DNA from: Bacteroidetes bacterium GWF2_49_14
GTDB lineage: Bacteria; Bacteroidota; Bacteroidia; Bacteroidales; UBA12481
Length of the DNA stretch: 58,155 nucleotides
Assembly: GCA_001769295.1 (NCBI GenBank)
Contig: MEOR01000108.1
Location: 76,596 to 134,750, forward strand
Direction of reading: 5' to 3'
Positions within the stretch are counted from its first letter, which is position 1. The number at the start of each line of letters is the position of its first letter. Positions 38,261 through 47,979 of this stretch are shown piece by piece. The notes beneath the pieces were generated by a model, which had not been told where the DNA came from, made no database searches, and saw only the letters and a program-made list of their open reading frames with translations. The position numbers were made by a program, and so were the translations under genes.

Positions 38261-39126
38261 CATTCAAAAGCAATAAAATGTTCTGGATTCAGGGCCTTAC
38301 CCTGGTGCCACAGTTCAAAATGGAGGTGCGGTCCTGTGGTCAGCTCGCCGGTATTGCCCACCGTGGCAATGACCTCACCGGCCTTAATGCGGTTACCGGT
38401 GGTTTTAAACAACTCCTTGCAGTGTTTATAGACTGATACCAGGTTGTTCTCATGTTGCACCTGGATGGTATATCCTGTTTCACTTGTATAATCAGCCATA
38501 ATGACAGTCCCGTCCAGTACAGCCTTGACACCCAGGTTGGCTGCCGTGGCAATATCAATACCATAGTGACCTCTGACAAAATCAAAGCGGGCCATGATCA
38601 GGCCGCGCACTGGCGGGAAAAAATAGAGCTGGTTAAGATTTCCTGTGCTGCCGGAAGAGCTTTGCGGTCCCAGGTTGAAACGCTGGGCTTTTTCAACTTC
38701 AAGCCGCAGCAGGGAATCATCGGCAGATCTGTCATCGGTTATTTCACGGATTGAAACATTCGAAGTACCCTGGTCGGTTGAATGAATCCTGGTTTCGCCA
38801 CCGTTGACAACCGTAATCAGATTATTGATAAACTGATCCTTAAGGGCCAGCTGATAGTCAAGCGAGTCAAGCCGGAGAGCATTCATCCGGATATTCCGGG
38901 TCATCTCTGCATTTGGATACCCAGGAATCAACTGTTTAACCGGGGTATAAACAATCAGCACCACCACCACGATGGTATAAATTGTCAGGGAAACAGCCAG
39001 GGCAGTTATCACATTCATCCTGGACAGTTTCATCTGCCAGACCTCCTCAAAAGAGGTTTCCCGCATGATTACCAGGCGGTACTTGCTTTTTAATTTATGA
39101 ACCAGCTTCTTTTTAGGCTCTGCCAT
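38260..39126 (-). CDS. M23-family metallopeptidase (membrane-anchored)
   Basis: HYGIDIATAANLGVKAVLDGTV...GNTGELTTGPHLHFELWHQGKALNPEHFI. Confidence 0.93.
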   Translation of the reverse strand: MAEPKKKLVHKLKSKYRLVIMRETSFEEVWQMKLSRMNVITALAVSLTIYTIVVVVLIVYTPVKQLIPGYPNAEMTRNIRMNALRLDSLDYQLALKDQFINNLITVVNGGETRIHSTDQGTSNVSIREITDDRSADDSLLRLEVEKAQRFNLGPQSSSGSTGNLNQLYFFPPVRGLIMARFDFVRGHYGIDIATAANLGVKAVLDGTVIMADYTSETGYTIQVQHENNLVSVYKHCKELFKTTGNRIKAGEVIATVGNTGELTTGPHLHFELWHQGKALNPEHFIAFE

Positions 39127-39165
39127 GTTTGTCCGTTTTCTGGTGGGGCAAAGATAAGGGAATAA

Positions 39166-39246
39166 GTTGAAATGGTTGAAGTGGTTGAAATGGTTGAAGT
39201 GGTTGAAGTGGTTGAAGTGGTTGAAATGGTTGAAATGGTTGAAATG
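39166..39246. repeat. intergenic tandem repeat, 9 units of GTTGAAATG/GTTGAAGTG
   Basis: Nine consecutive 9-bp units; GTTGAAGTG is also present in the infB repeat. Confidence 0.97.
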
Positions 39247-39253
39247 GTTTGTA

Positions 39254-39272
39254 GGGGCGCACGGCGTGCGCC
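39254..39272. repeat. short palindrome GGGCGCACG-G-CGTGCGCCC
   Basis: 9-bp perfect arms directly after the 9-bp tandem repeat, in context TGTAGGGGCGCACGGCGTGCGCCC. Confidence 0.88.
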
Positions 39273-39328
39273 CGTCAGGACGCCCGTGATGATTTACTTA
39301 CGCTATTAGGTGATATTGTTTTTTTTAT

Positions 39329-39336
39329 TATCTTTG
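39329..39336 (+). promoter_or_regulatory. -7 box TATCTTTG of the tRNA-fMet gene
   Basis: Matches TAnnTTTG 12 nt before the mature tRNA 5' end; no clear -33 at canonical distance. Confidence 0.55.
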
Positions 39337-39348
39337 CACCCACAACAG

Positions 39349-39421
<73 letters not shown>

Positions 39422-39428
39422 CAAAAAG

Positions 39429-39462
39429 AAAAGCCTCCGGGGATCCGGAGGCTTTTTCTTTT
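39429..39462. terminator. terminator after tRNA-fMet
   Basis: AAAAGCCTCCGG-GGAT-CCGGAGGCTTTT then TCTTTT. Confidence 0.9.
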
Positions 39463-39478
39463 ATCTTCAGTATTTCAG

Positions 39479-39931
39479 CTATAGAACATCACAAATGATG
39501 TCTTTGTTAACGGTTTTCCCTTCGGCAACCATAAACGGCGACAGGGAGGGGGCGGACAATGCACCTGAACCCCACCAGCCAACAAAATCGCCGGCCGACC
39601 AATCACCGCTGCGGTCATTGTCGAGCCAAACATCCAGATAATAGTTACCCGGTACCACATCGTTAAAGGTAAAGCTGATCTTGGCACCTGATCCGGTTAC
39701 GTTTTCAGACACCTTAACCGGTTGGTAGTTGTTCCAGTCGTCGATGCTTATATACAAGGCAACCTGAGCATTCCCCAGGTCACCCGGAGTTCCTGCAACC
39801 AGTTTGGCGGTACCGGTGACCTTGGTCTGCTTTTCAACAATAATCGGATCATCCTTCTTACAGGAGGATAGGATGATTGTAGCCAGAATTACCATCCCGG
39901 CCATGCCCAACAGTGAATTTTTCGTTTTCAT
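39479..39931 (-). CDS. small lipoprotein, unknown function
   Basis: MKTKNSLLGMAGMVILATIILSSCKKDD lipobox; DVWLDNDRSGDWSAGDFVGWWG. Confidence 0.7.
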   Translation of the reverse strand: MKTKNSLLGMAGMVILATIILSSCKKDDPIIVEKQTKVTGTAKLVAGTPGDLGNAQVALYISIDDWNNYQPVKVSENVTGSGAKISFTFNDVVPGNYYLDVWLDNDRSGDWSAGDFVGWWGSGALSAPSLSPFMVAEGKTVNKDIICDVL

Positions 39932-40051
39932 GTAGATTATTCTTTTGGTTTAATGATTAATGGCATTTGCGTTGAAAGATGCTATTCAACAGATATTGTG
40001 CTTATAAAGTTAAAAACAAAAAGGAACTAATGTTACGAAAAGTAGTTTTTT

Positions 40052-43000
40052 TTACTCAATCAGGATCTTTCGGGAAAGGCATTTTTCAGTTGTCCGATAA
40101 CGTACCATATAAATTCCTTCCTCCCAGTTTGAAACATTTATTTCAACATGATCAGCCATTGTGGTTATAAAATCTTGTTGGAAAATTGTCTTCCCCAATA
40201 TATCAATGATCTGAATATGTGCATGCTGGCCAGGACTATCTCTAAGATTGATATTGAGATGTTCGTTTGCAGGAACCGGGAAAACGGACATGGAGAGATT
40301 CAGGAATTCATCCCCGATCCCTGAAGTACCGGAGACAATCACGGGTTTGATCATCTGGTTATTGGTCTCATCGGATTCATTGATCGTGTTGTCCTTGTCT
40401 ACCACCCCGATCAGGTAATATTGTCCTGGCGGATAGGATGCCTGAAGGGTGAATCCTCCCGAAAGGGGAATTGTTCCTTTAGCCCCGAGGGTTCTGGTTG
40501 ATTCATCAAACAACTTTTTATCCGATGGATCAAGCACTTCATCGGAGGAGAGGTACAAGGTAATTTTAACGGTTGAGGCAAGAACCGTTCCTCCATTATA
40601 GACGATCGAGTTAACACGAACGTTGGTGTTTGGAGTAATGACCAATGGAAAGAATGAGATGCTGATGATCTGAAGGTCCGGAGAATCTCCCTGGATTATA
40701 AGGGTGGTGGAGACCAGGTTGTTGTTCTCATTGGACTCACCAATCACTCCCAATGCATCGCACATAATCAGGGCATACCAGGTACCGGATGCCAGATCAT
40801 CAGGAAGGGAAATATCCTCACCTGTGACGGAAACGTTGTCACCGGCATCGAGGGGGTCCATTGTACCATAAGCCAGATAAATGTCGGTTGCATCAATAAC
40901 CTGATCCTGTGAGAGGTATAGGTCAATCTGGTTTTCCGGGGCTTGGGAGCCCCCGATATTAAGCAAGGTGCAGGAAATGTCTATGCTGCCTCCCGGTGTG
41001 GCTGACTTAGGGGTAATATCAAAATCCTGAATGGTAAGGTCCGGTTTTACTTCATTGTTGACGGTAACCGTAACTTCATTTGATTTTGCAGATTCACCGA
41101 CCGGAACGGAATAATTTGCGGTAATATGATAGGTATAGGAACCGAGGGAGAGTCCGGGGTCTGTAAACTCAAGCAGTTCGGGGTTGTTGATGGTTGATAT
41201 TTTAGTTCCGTTCCGGTAAACCGCATAACCTGCAACTGTACCTCCGCCAGGTTCCGGCTCGAGCCAGTTCAGCTTAACGGACAATTGATTAACCTGAGCC
41301 ACCAGGTTCCTTGGAGGATTCAGGGCCGGATTTCCGACTGTGAGGGTAGTTGAGGTTTGATTATTATTTTCGATTGATTCTGCCACAGCTCCGTCAGCAT
41401 CAGCAATAAAAAGAACAAACCATTTGCCGTTGTTGACACTTTCGGGTATTGTTATGTCGTCGCCGGCAACGTCAAGTGAGGTGCCTGCCTCGAGGGCGCT
41501 CATCGAGCCTTCGGCAAGCTGCCTGTCTTCCGAGTCAAAAACCTCATCCAGTGACAAATAAACCCTAAGCACACTGATGCCCGCGCTGGTTGGGCCCCTG
41601 TTTTCAAGTTTACAGGACAGGCTTACAGGATCTCCGGGTTCAACATTAGCCGGAAGGATCACAGGGTTTGTGATAACCAGGTCGGGTTTGTCGCCCCCCC
41701 CAACCGAGACGGTTACGGTGTTGGACCCTGCTGATTCGCCTGCAGGAGTAACGTAGCGTGCCGTAACGAAATAATTGTAGGTTCCATCTGCGAGGTTGTT
41801 ATCCGAAAAGGTTACTGTATTCGGGTTGGTTATTGTTCCGATCAGGGCTTGATTCCGGTAAACCTTATAGGCTTCCAGCGAGCCATTTCCGGTTTCCGGC
41901 TTTTCCCAGTTCAGGGTCACGTTCCGTCCGGTCAAGGTTGCAGAAAGGCTGTGCGGTGGGTTAAACGCACCTCCTGATCCTACGGTAAACGAGATGGTTT
42001 CACCGGCAGCTCCGATGTTTGATATTTTTATCCCTCCGGCAGCGCCGGTACTCAGGAAGCAGGAGGGGCTGGTATTATCGCTGAACTCCGTTCGGCCCAG
42101 GTTTGAGCTGTACGGTGCGGCATTGATGTTACCATTGCTACGGTTGGTCCCGTTAGGACGATATACGTACACCTCATCGGGTGGCCCATCTGCATTACCC
42201 TCGAGGGACTGGTTGATCCGGTATATGATCAGGCCGGTACCCACGAGGCTCGACTCAAACCGACCGGCCGCCTTGCGGTATTCAACAACAAAAAACTCTG
42301 TTGTGGAATTGGGAGAGGGAATCTTATAGGCGGCATATCCATCTGAAGAGAGTGGTTTCAGGGAATAGTTTCCATCTGCAGTTATTGCAGGAATCTGGGA
42401 AAACCATTTACCGTATTTCATTTTCATATACGCACTCATGTGCTGGGGCGGAGTCTTGTTATGGGCCATCAGGTCCCAGGGGCCGACAGGGGTAATATCG
42501 TCGTTTTCATACCTGTAGAGATCAGGGGCACCCAGGCTGTGAAACATCTCATGGCATAACACACTGACACCCAGCCCCTCTGATAGCTGAAAGTTAAAAT
42601 CATAAACTCTGGCTCCCCCTATTCTGACATCATACTGATAAAGGACCCAGCGATGTGGCCAGAGCAGATCGCTCCATCCGTCGGTTCTTCCCTGTATGAT
42701 AAAACAGACATTGTCAATCTTACCATCATTGTCATGATCGTAATCAATGCCGCTTCCTTCCACCTGGGCACGAACAAATTCGGCGGCATTTTTAAGGAGG
42801 GTCATTTCCCGGTTGATATTATCTGTTTCGGTCCGGTAGCCTTCAGTATTGGATGCGGAATAAGGCTGGTAATACCTGCGGGTATGACTGTCCTGATAAG
42901 AAACGATGGTGGTTCCCGACGGAGCCGGATAAAAAGTTGAACTGATGTTTAGCTGGGTTTTTGAAACCTCCTTAAAGTATTCATTCATTGACACGATACC

Positions 43001-43483
43001 GCTGCCGTTAAAAGCCGAGGAGTAGACGGTCAGGGACTCGGTATATTCATTCTGGCCCGTGAAGCGGATGAAAATGACCAGGTTGTTATAATCGCCTGTA
43101 TTGGAGTAGGAGCGTGCAGACTTGAATGAAGGGTCCTTGAATTTTGTGTTGAACAGTTGCCGGTAACGATCCTGGCTGATATTGAGGCCGGGCCGGAGTC
43201 CGGCTGCCGATGGATTATCCCTGCCGGGGAGCAAGGCGGTCGGAATTAACTCCGCGCCCGCTTTATCGGCATAAACAAAAAACCCGGTTCCCGGATTCAG
43301 GATGATGGTATATCCATTTGAATCATGAAGCCAATGGTAATATTCATCCCCTGATGCGAAACAATTCAGGGTTGATCCGTCAGGCTGAGTGAGCTGCTGC
43401 GGGACGTATTCCAGATATGCTGCGGAGAGGTTACCGGAAATCGCAAGAAACAGTAAAAGGGATATCAGTCGGATAGTCTTCAT
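40052..43483 (-). CDS. secreted M6-family metalloprotease with CARDB/Fn3-like repeats and T9SS type A sorting domain
   Basis: VLCHEMFHSLGAPDLYRYE; three CARDB-like DLVI/DLTI...NNQTSTT repeats alternating with Fn3-like units; C-terminal FPVPANEHLNINL...GIYMVRYRTTEKCLSRKILIE. Confidence 0.9.
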   Translation of the reverse strand: MKTIRLISLLLFLAISGNLSAAYLEYVPQQLTQPDGSTLNCFASGDEYYHWLHDSNGYTIILNPGTGFFVYADKAGAELIPTALLPGRDNPSAAGLRPGLNISQDRYRQLFNTKFKDPSFKSARSYSNTGDYNNLVIFIRFTGQNEYTESLTVYSSAFNGSGIVSMNEYFKEVSKTQLNISSTFYPAPSGTTIVSYQDSHTRRYYQPYSASNTEGYRTETDNINREMTLLKNAAEFVRAQVEGSGIDYDHDNDGKIDNVCFIIQGRTDGWSDLLWPHRWVLYQYDVRIGGARVYDFNFQLSEGLGVSVLCHEMFHSLGAPDLYRYENDDITPVGPWDLMAHNKTPPQHMSAYMKMKYGKWFSQIPAITADGNYSLKPLSSDGYAAYKIPSPNSTTEFFVVEYRKAAGRFESSLVGTGLIIYRINQSLEGNADGPPDEVYVYRPNGTNRSNGNINAAPYSSNLGRTEFSDNTSPSCFLSTGAAGGIKISNIGAAGETISFTVGSGGAFNPPHSLSATLTGRNVTLNWEKPETGNGSLEAYKVYRNQALIGTITNPNTVTFSDNNLADGTYNYFVTARYVTPAGESAGSNTVTVSVGGGDKPDLVITNPVILPANVEPGDPVSLSCKLENRGPTSAGISVLRVYLSLDEVFDSEDRQLAEGSMSALEAGTSLDVAGDDITIPESVNNGKWFVLFIADADGAVAESIENNNQTSTTLTVGNPALNPPRNLVAQVNQLSVKLNWLEPEPGGGTVAGYAVYRNGTKISTINNPELLEFTDPGLSLGSYTYHITANYSVPVGESAKSNEVTVTVNNEVKPDLTIQDFDITPKSATPGGSIDISCTLLNIGGSQAPENQIDLYLSQDQVIDATDIYLAYGTMDPLDAGDNVSVTGEDISLPDDLASGTWYALIMCDALGVIGESNENNNLVSTTLIIQGDSPDLQIISISFFPLVITPNTNVRVNSIVYNGGTVLASTVKITLYLSSDEVLDPSDKKLFDESTRTLGAKGTIPLSGGFTLQASYPPGQYYLIGVVDKDNTINESDETNNQMIKPVIVSGTSGIGDEFLNLSMSVFPVPANEHLNINLRDSPGQHAHIQIIDILGKTIFQQDFITTMADHVEINVSNWEEGIYMVRYRTTEKCLSRKILIE

Positions 43484-43650
43484 GGTTATTTTTGATTGCT
43501 AAAATATAAAGTTATCATTTTTACAATTATCAGCCCTGCCGATTGGATTAGACTATCTTTTAAAATGTAACCATTTGATAAACATTTAGTATATCTTTGA
43601 TACCAATTGACGAAAGCCTGTCCTTCTGTCAAACCATAACGATCTTCAGT

Positions 43651-44361
43651 ATGAAAAAGCCACAATTATTGTTGATGGGTTTGTGCCTGCTAGCCTTACC
43701 ATTCAGCACTCTTTCCGCCCAGTCGCCGGATTCTGTCTCCCAAAAAACAAAATACGGACCGCTTGATCTTTGGGGAATCGGCATCAAGGCCTCGACCGAC
43801 GGATTCGGTTTTGAAGTTGTAAAGGGGTTTGGAGAGAGGCTCAATATCAGGCTTGGATATTCAACCATGAATATTCCCATAAGCCAATCGATCCCAATGG
43901 ACGGCTTCAGTGCGACGGTGGAAGCAAACCTGAAATTCGGAGGAGCCAACCTTTATCTCGATTTTTATCCGGTAAAAAATGTCATCCACCTGACTGCCGG
44001 AATTATGCAGAATGCCATGCGCCATACCCTGACGGTCATTCCCACATCGGAATATCTTTATGGGGATATCGTAGTTCCCGCGGCTGACCTTGGAATTGTT
44101 GTCGGCGAGGTTACTCCCGAAACGAAAATTTCGCCTTATCTGGCATTTGGATTTGGCAATACGCTTTCCCGCGAGCACCGGGTTTCTTTCAATTTCGAGA
44201 TGGGAGCCCTTTACCATGGTGCTCCGCAGCTAAGTCTCACCGGCACCAACATGCTGAGTCCGATGGCCAGCGAAAACAATCAGCAGGTCATTATGGATGC
44301 CATTGCACAATATAAATGGTATCCGATGGTTTCAATGCAGTTAACCTTCAGAATCATATAG
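43651..44361 (+). CDS. predicted outer-membrane / secreted beta-strand-rich protein, unknown function
   Basis: Signal peptide MKKPQLLLMGLCLLALPFSTLSAQ, alternating beta-strand pattern; ATG at 43651. Confidence 0.6.
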   Translation: MKKPQLLLMGLCLLALPFSTLSAQSPDSVSQKTKYGPLDLWGIGIKASTDGFGFEVVKGFGERLNIRLGYSTMNIPISQSIPMDGFSATVEANLKFGGANLYLDFYPVKNVIHLTAGIMQNAMRHTLTVIPTSEYLYGDIVVPAADLGIVVGEVTPETKISPYLAFGFGNTLSREHRVSFNFEMGALYHGAPQLSLTGTNMLSPMASENNQQVIMDAIAQYKWYPMVSMQLTFRII

Positions 44362-44371
44362 AATATTTATC

Positions 44372-46042
44372 ATGAAAAGTATACGATTCCTTACCTCCAT
44401 TTTCCTGGTCCTGGTTATGGCCGGTCCTTCCTGTCAGAAATTCAATCTGAACACGGATGACCTCGATATCAAGCTGGATCTGAATGTGATCAAAACCAAC
44501 ATTATGGTTCAGTTCATTGATGCCGCAACCGGAGAACCGGTAGGATTCAATGACGGCAAAAAAGTTGAAATAACCATATTTGGCCCCGACAGTCAGTGGG
44601 TAGTAAATAATTCAGGCAAGCGGATGCAGAAGATGTATTCTGCGGCAGGTTATCTGACATTCGGACTTGATCCCTATAATGCCAAGCCCACACCGAACGA
44701 TCCCATCAGCCTGATTCTGGTGGCGGATATTGATGGCTACGTCTCAACCTCCCTGCCCATTTTCCTGAGGAGCGAAGGGAGTCATGATTTTGTCGTCAAC
44801 ATGGTTGATCTGGCTTTCCCGCCCGACGGCGTAGTGGTTACTACCAGGGATAATTCCGGAAGTGCCGTGGGGGGCAGGCTTGTCAATGATATGGACATGT
44901 CGACCGACAACAGCGATGTCAACATGAAGATTCCAGCCGGAACCGAGATTCGTGATGCTCAGGGAAACCTTCTGGATGGTAACCTGAAAACCACTATTGT
45001 GTATTTTAATCCGGTCCGTGATTCTGCTTTAAGATGTTTTCCGGGAGGATTGAATGTTGATGTTAATAAGGAGGACGGTGAAAAGGAAAAGGGAGCATTT
45101 TTCTCCGCGGGATTTGTTGCCATTGACATCAAGGACGAGAGCGGGAAAAAGGCTGCCAAGTTTGACGGTGGCAAGCTTGACCTTAATATGGCTATTGATG
45201 AAAATGTTAAGAATCCCGAGACCGGACAATCCGTAAAAGCGGGCGATAAGGTGCCCTTGTGGAGTTATGATGAACGGAACGGTAAATGGACCTTCGAAAA
45301 AACCACCGAGATTCATCAAACCCCAACCGGCTTGAGAACTGAAGCCCAGCTTCAGCACCTGAGCTACTGGAATCTCGACTGGTTTGAGACGTCATGTGAG
45401 TTTATCGAGATCTTTTTTACCACTGCAGATGCTTCGAAATCCGGCGAAACCGGCTGGGGATACGGACTCTTTTTTACTGCAACCCTGACGGGCAGCGATG
45501 AGTTCCGCACAGACGGCTACTTCTCGGGTTATCCTGAAATCACAGGAACAAAAACCAACCTGAATACGGAGGTTTTGCAGAGCGTACCGAGGAACCGCCA
45601 GATTACCCTCACGTTCCACGCACAGGAGGGCACCACACCCCTGTGGAATATTCCGGAACCCATAACTTATGATTTCTGCTCAAGCACTCCGGTTGAAGTA
45701 CCTCTCACTCCGAACACTAATGCAACAGGCGGCGGTGGGGATCAAACCCTGACGATCACTTTCAATATCGAGATTTATTGCACTGACCTGGGAGCCGCTG
45801 CAACCATTCCGGACGGCATTTTATTGAGATACCGGTTAAAAGGATCCAGTTCCTGGGGCACCTGCACAGCTTCCGGCGGAACATTTACCGTAGCAGGGTT
45901 GCAGCAGAATAAGATCTACGAAGTTCAGGCACTCTATAACGGAGAATGGGTGCCGACACCTGGTTTTGAATATTTCATCGAACCATCGGATGTTACCGTT
46001 CTTACGAAAAACGCACGTTTTGAGATTGACTGCGGTGGGTAA
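44372..46042 (+). CDS. large lipoprotein, unknown function
   Basis: MKSIRFLTSIFLVLVMAGPSCQ lipobox; IPAGTEIRDAQGNLLDG...PLWSYDERNGKWTFEKTTEI...LQHLSYWNLDW. Confidence 0.65.
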   Translation: MKSIRFLTSIFLVLVMAGPSCQKFNLNTDDLDIKLDLNVIKTNIMVQFIDAATGEPVGFNDGKKVEITIFGPDSQWVVNNSGKRMQKMYSAAGYLTFGLDPYNAKPTPNDPISLILVADIDGYVSTSLPIFLRSEGSHDFVVNMVDLAFPPDGVVVTTRDNSGSAVGGRLVNDMDMSTDNSDVNMKIPAGTEIRDAQGNLLDGNLKTTIVYFNPVRDSALRCFPGGLNVDVNKEDGEKEKGAFFSAGFVAIDIKDESGKKAAKFDGGKLDLNMAIDENVKNPETGQSVKAGDKVPLWSYDERNGKWTFEKTTEIHQTPTGLRTEAQLQHLSYWNLDWFETSCEFIEIFFTTADASKSGETGWGYGLFFTATLTGSDEFRTDGYFSGYPEITGTKTNLNTEVLQSVPRNRQITLTFHAQEGTTPLWNIPEPITYDFCSSTPVEVPLTPNTNATGGGGDQTLTITFNIEIYCTDLGAAATIPDGILLRYRLKGSSSWGTCTASGGTFTVAGLQQNKIYEVQALYNGEWVPTPGFEYFIEPSDVTVLTKNARFEIDCGG

Positions 46043-46054
46043 AACGAGTAATGA

Positions 46055-46095
46055 GATTAAAAAACCCCGGGGCATAACCCCGGGGTTTTTTAATC
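46055..46095. terminator. bidirectional terminator
   Basis: GATTAAAAAACCCCGGGG-CATAA-CCCCGGGGTTTTTTAATC, 18-bp perfect stem between convergent genes. Confidence 0.95.
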
Positions 46096-46098
46096 TGA

Positions 46099-47052
46099 TT
46101 ACTTGCGAGTCAGCTTTTCCGTTGATTTAATACTCATCGGAATGGACATGGGTGCGGGCAGCTGGGCAGATTCAACAGAAACCACTCCGGAAATGCTGGT
46201 AACGCTTTCACCTTTTGTAAACAGGCCTGTCACGGCATCCGTTGTAAAGGTACCGTGCTTTCCACCGGACAACTCATAGGTGATGGTCATTCCCTGAACC
46301 TCCATGCTGGAGGAGGGGTCCGCCATGGTTATTATGGAAGCAATTCCTATTTCATTTTCGGTTTTCGATGCACTGGTCAGTGTATAATCGGTTTTGGTAT
46401 TGAATACCACCATATTCTCGACTTTGGTCTCGTTTGAGAATGCTTTTTTCACGGCGATCGGTTCCGCCGGGTAATTCAGAAAGAATCCGCTTACCGACCT
46501 GGTGAAGGATTCTGCGGATCCGGCACTCCCGGAAATGCCTGCCATCATCTGGCTCGACATATCCTGGTTCTCTCCCATTGCTTTGTCAATTTTTTCAGCC
46601 AGTCCTTCGGGGGCTTTCATATCGGATAGCTTGCCATCCCTGGACAGGGTAAACGTAAAAACTTCATTAAGTGTCAGCGCCACTGACTTGGCATAATCAG
46701 GAATCTCCTTGTCGGTCGTGGAGTTGAACTTCATCTCACCCATCGGGGTGCTGGTGTTCATGGTATACTCCGATAATTTTCCTTCCAGCCGGTAGGAATC
46801 ATTAGCAAGCAGTTCCAATACCTTGAAACTATAGGTCATTGAATTTCCTACTGTTGTAGACTGACTTTGCCCCATCATTTCCTGGGCGATTTCCTGACTT
46901 ACGGTAAGAGTATAAGCGAACTGGTCACCGGCTTTTAGCTGGTACTGCAATTGCACTTTTTTGGCTTCAGCCTGAAAAGCGAATGCCATCAGGATTGCCA
47001 GGGTCAGAAGAGAGCGGGTTATTTTCATTGGATTTAAATTGAAGTTTTTCAT
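46099..47052 (-). CDS. DUF6263-like secreted protein
   Basis: Signal peptide, VQLQYQLKAGDQFAYTLTVSQEIAQEMMGQ...; family call tentative; start may be the internal MKITRS. Confidence 0.6.
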   Translation of the reverse strand: MKNFNLNPMKITRSLLTLAILMAFAFQAEAKKVQLQYQLKAGDQFAYTLTVSQEIAQEMMGQSQSTTVGNSMTYSFKVLELLANDSYRLEGKLSEYTMNTSTPMGEMKFNSTTDKEIPDYAKSVALTLNEVFTFTLSRDGKLSDMKAPEGLAEKIDKAMGENQDMSSQMMAGISGSAGSAESFTRSVSGFFLNYPAEPIAVKKAFSNETKVENMVVFNTKTDYTLTSASKTENEIGIASIITMADPSSSMEVQGMTITYELSGGKHGTFTTDAVTGLFTKGESVTSISGVVSVESAQLPAPMSIPMSIKSTEKLTRK

Positions 47053-47076
47053 TTAGAAATCAAAATTCTCAGAAAG

Positions 47077-47961
47077 TTACATTCCGTGGCCGAATATCGG
47101 ATTAATTGCTGATAAATAAAACCGGTAGACCGCTGACAGCCTCCAGATCCGGAAGAAAACACGGAGCATGATGAACATTTGCTGGATGAGTAAGAAGAGC
47201 ATGATAAGACCGGTGGTATCGACTGTTACTCCGGAGCGCAGAAGGTAATATGCCGCTGCGGCAGCGGCCGGAGCCAGTGCCAGGAGGATTCCCAGGAGAT
47301 AGAGCCGGAAGAAATTCCGGAGGGCCATTTTCAGGCAGCGGAAAATGCCCTTAAACACTTTTCGCGAATCCTGCTCATAGATGGCGGATTTTACCAAATC
47401 AGACCAGGTGAAGATAAAATTAAGAATTACGAGGTGGGAGGTGAGAAGGATGAGGAAGGGGACAACGACCTGCTTGTCGGTGAGGTTGGTGTGAACCCCG
47501 GTTATGATCAGGTAGGGAAGGTAGAGGATCAGGCCGAGTAGAATGTGAATGATGAGGAAATAGACTGTTAATTTGAGAAATCGCCAGAAGAAGCGAATGG
47601 AGGATTTATGAAAACCGGAGACATTACTCCGGCCACCCGGGCTGGCAATTTTACTGTAGATTCCGCCGGTGAGGTATACCTGCAGCAGCGCGAAGCCGAT
47701 CAACCAGGGGAATAGACCCTGAATAAAAACCCGGAACATCTGTCCTTTTGAAACAAGGATTTCCCGGATAATGGTTGCATCGAATCCCTTCATCAGGCCG
47801 TCGGCCAACTCACTGTTACCGGTTGCTGACCTGAAGAGGCCAAAAAACGGGATGGCGATCAGCAGGGCAATTCCCAGGTAAGAGAGGTAAATGAACAGGG
47901 TAAGACGGAGTGATCGCCAGGCGGTTTTGGCACCGTGGATATATGCGGATATTGTTTTCAT
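47077..47961 (-). CDS. multi-pass membrane protein, unknown function
   Basis: About six hydrophobic segments; directly downstream of the M1 peptidase gene. Confidence 0.6.
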   Translation of the reverse strand: MKTISAYIHGAKTAWRSLRLTLFIYLSYLGIALLIAIPFFGLFRSATGNSELADGLMKGFDATIIREILVSKGQMFRVFIQGLFPWLIGFALLQVYLTGGIYSKIASPGGRSNVSGFHKSSIRFFWRFLKLTVYFLIIHILLGLILYLPYLIITGVHTNLTDKQVVVPFLILLTSHLVILNFIFTWSDLVKSAIYEQDSRKVFKGIFRCLKMALRNFFRLYLLGILLALAPAAAAAAYYLLRSGVTVDTTGLIMLFLLIQQMFIMLRVFFRIWRLSAVYRFYLSAINPIFGHGM

Positions 47962-47979
47962 GGATAAACGGTTTTAGGA

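Noticed and set aside
43574-43599. TTTG..TATCTTTG promoter for the 43651 gene
   Set aside because: -7 box is good, but the spacing of 14 nt does not fit the 19-21 nt consensus; not listed as a supported promoter.
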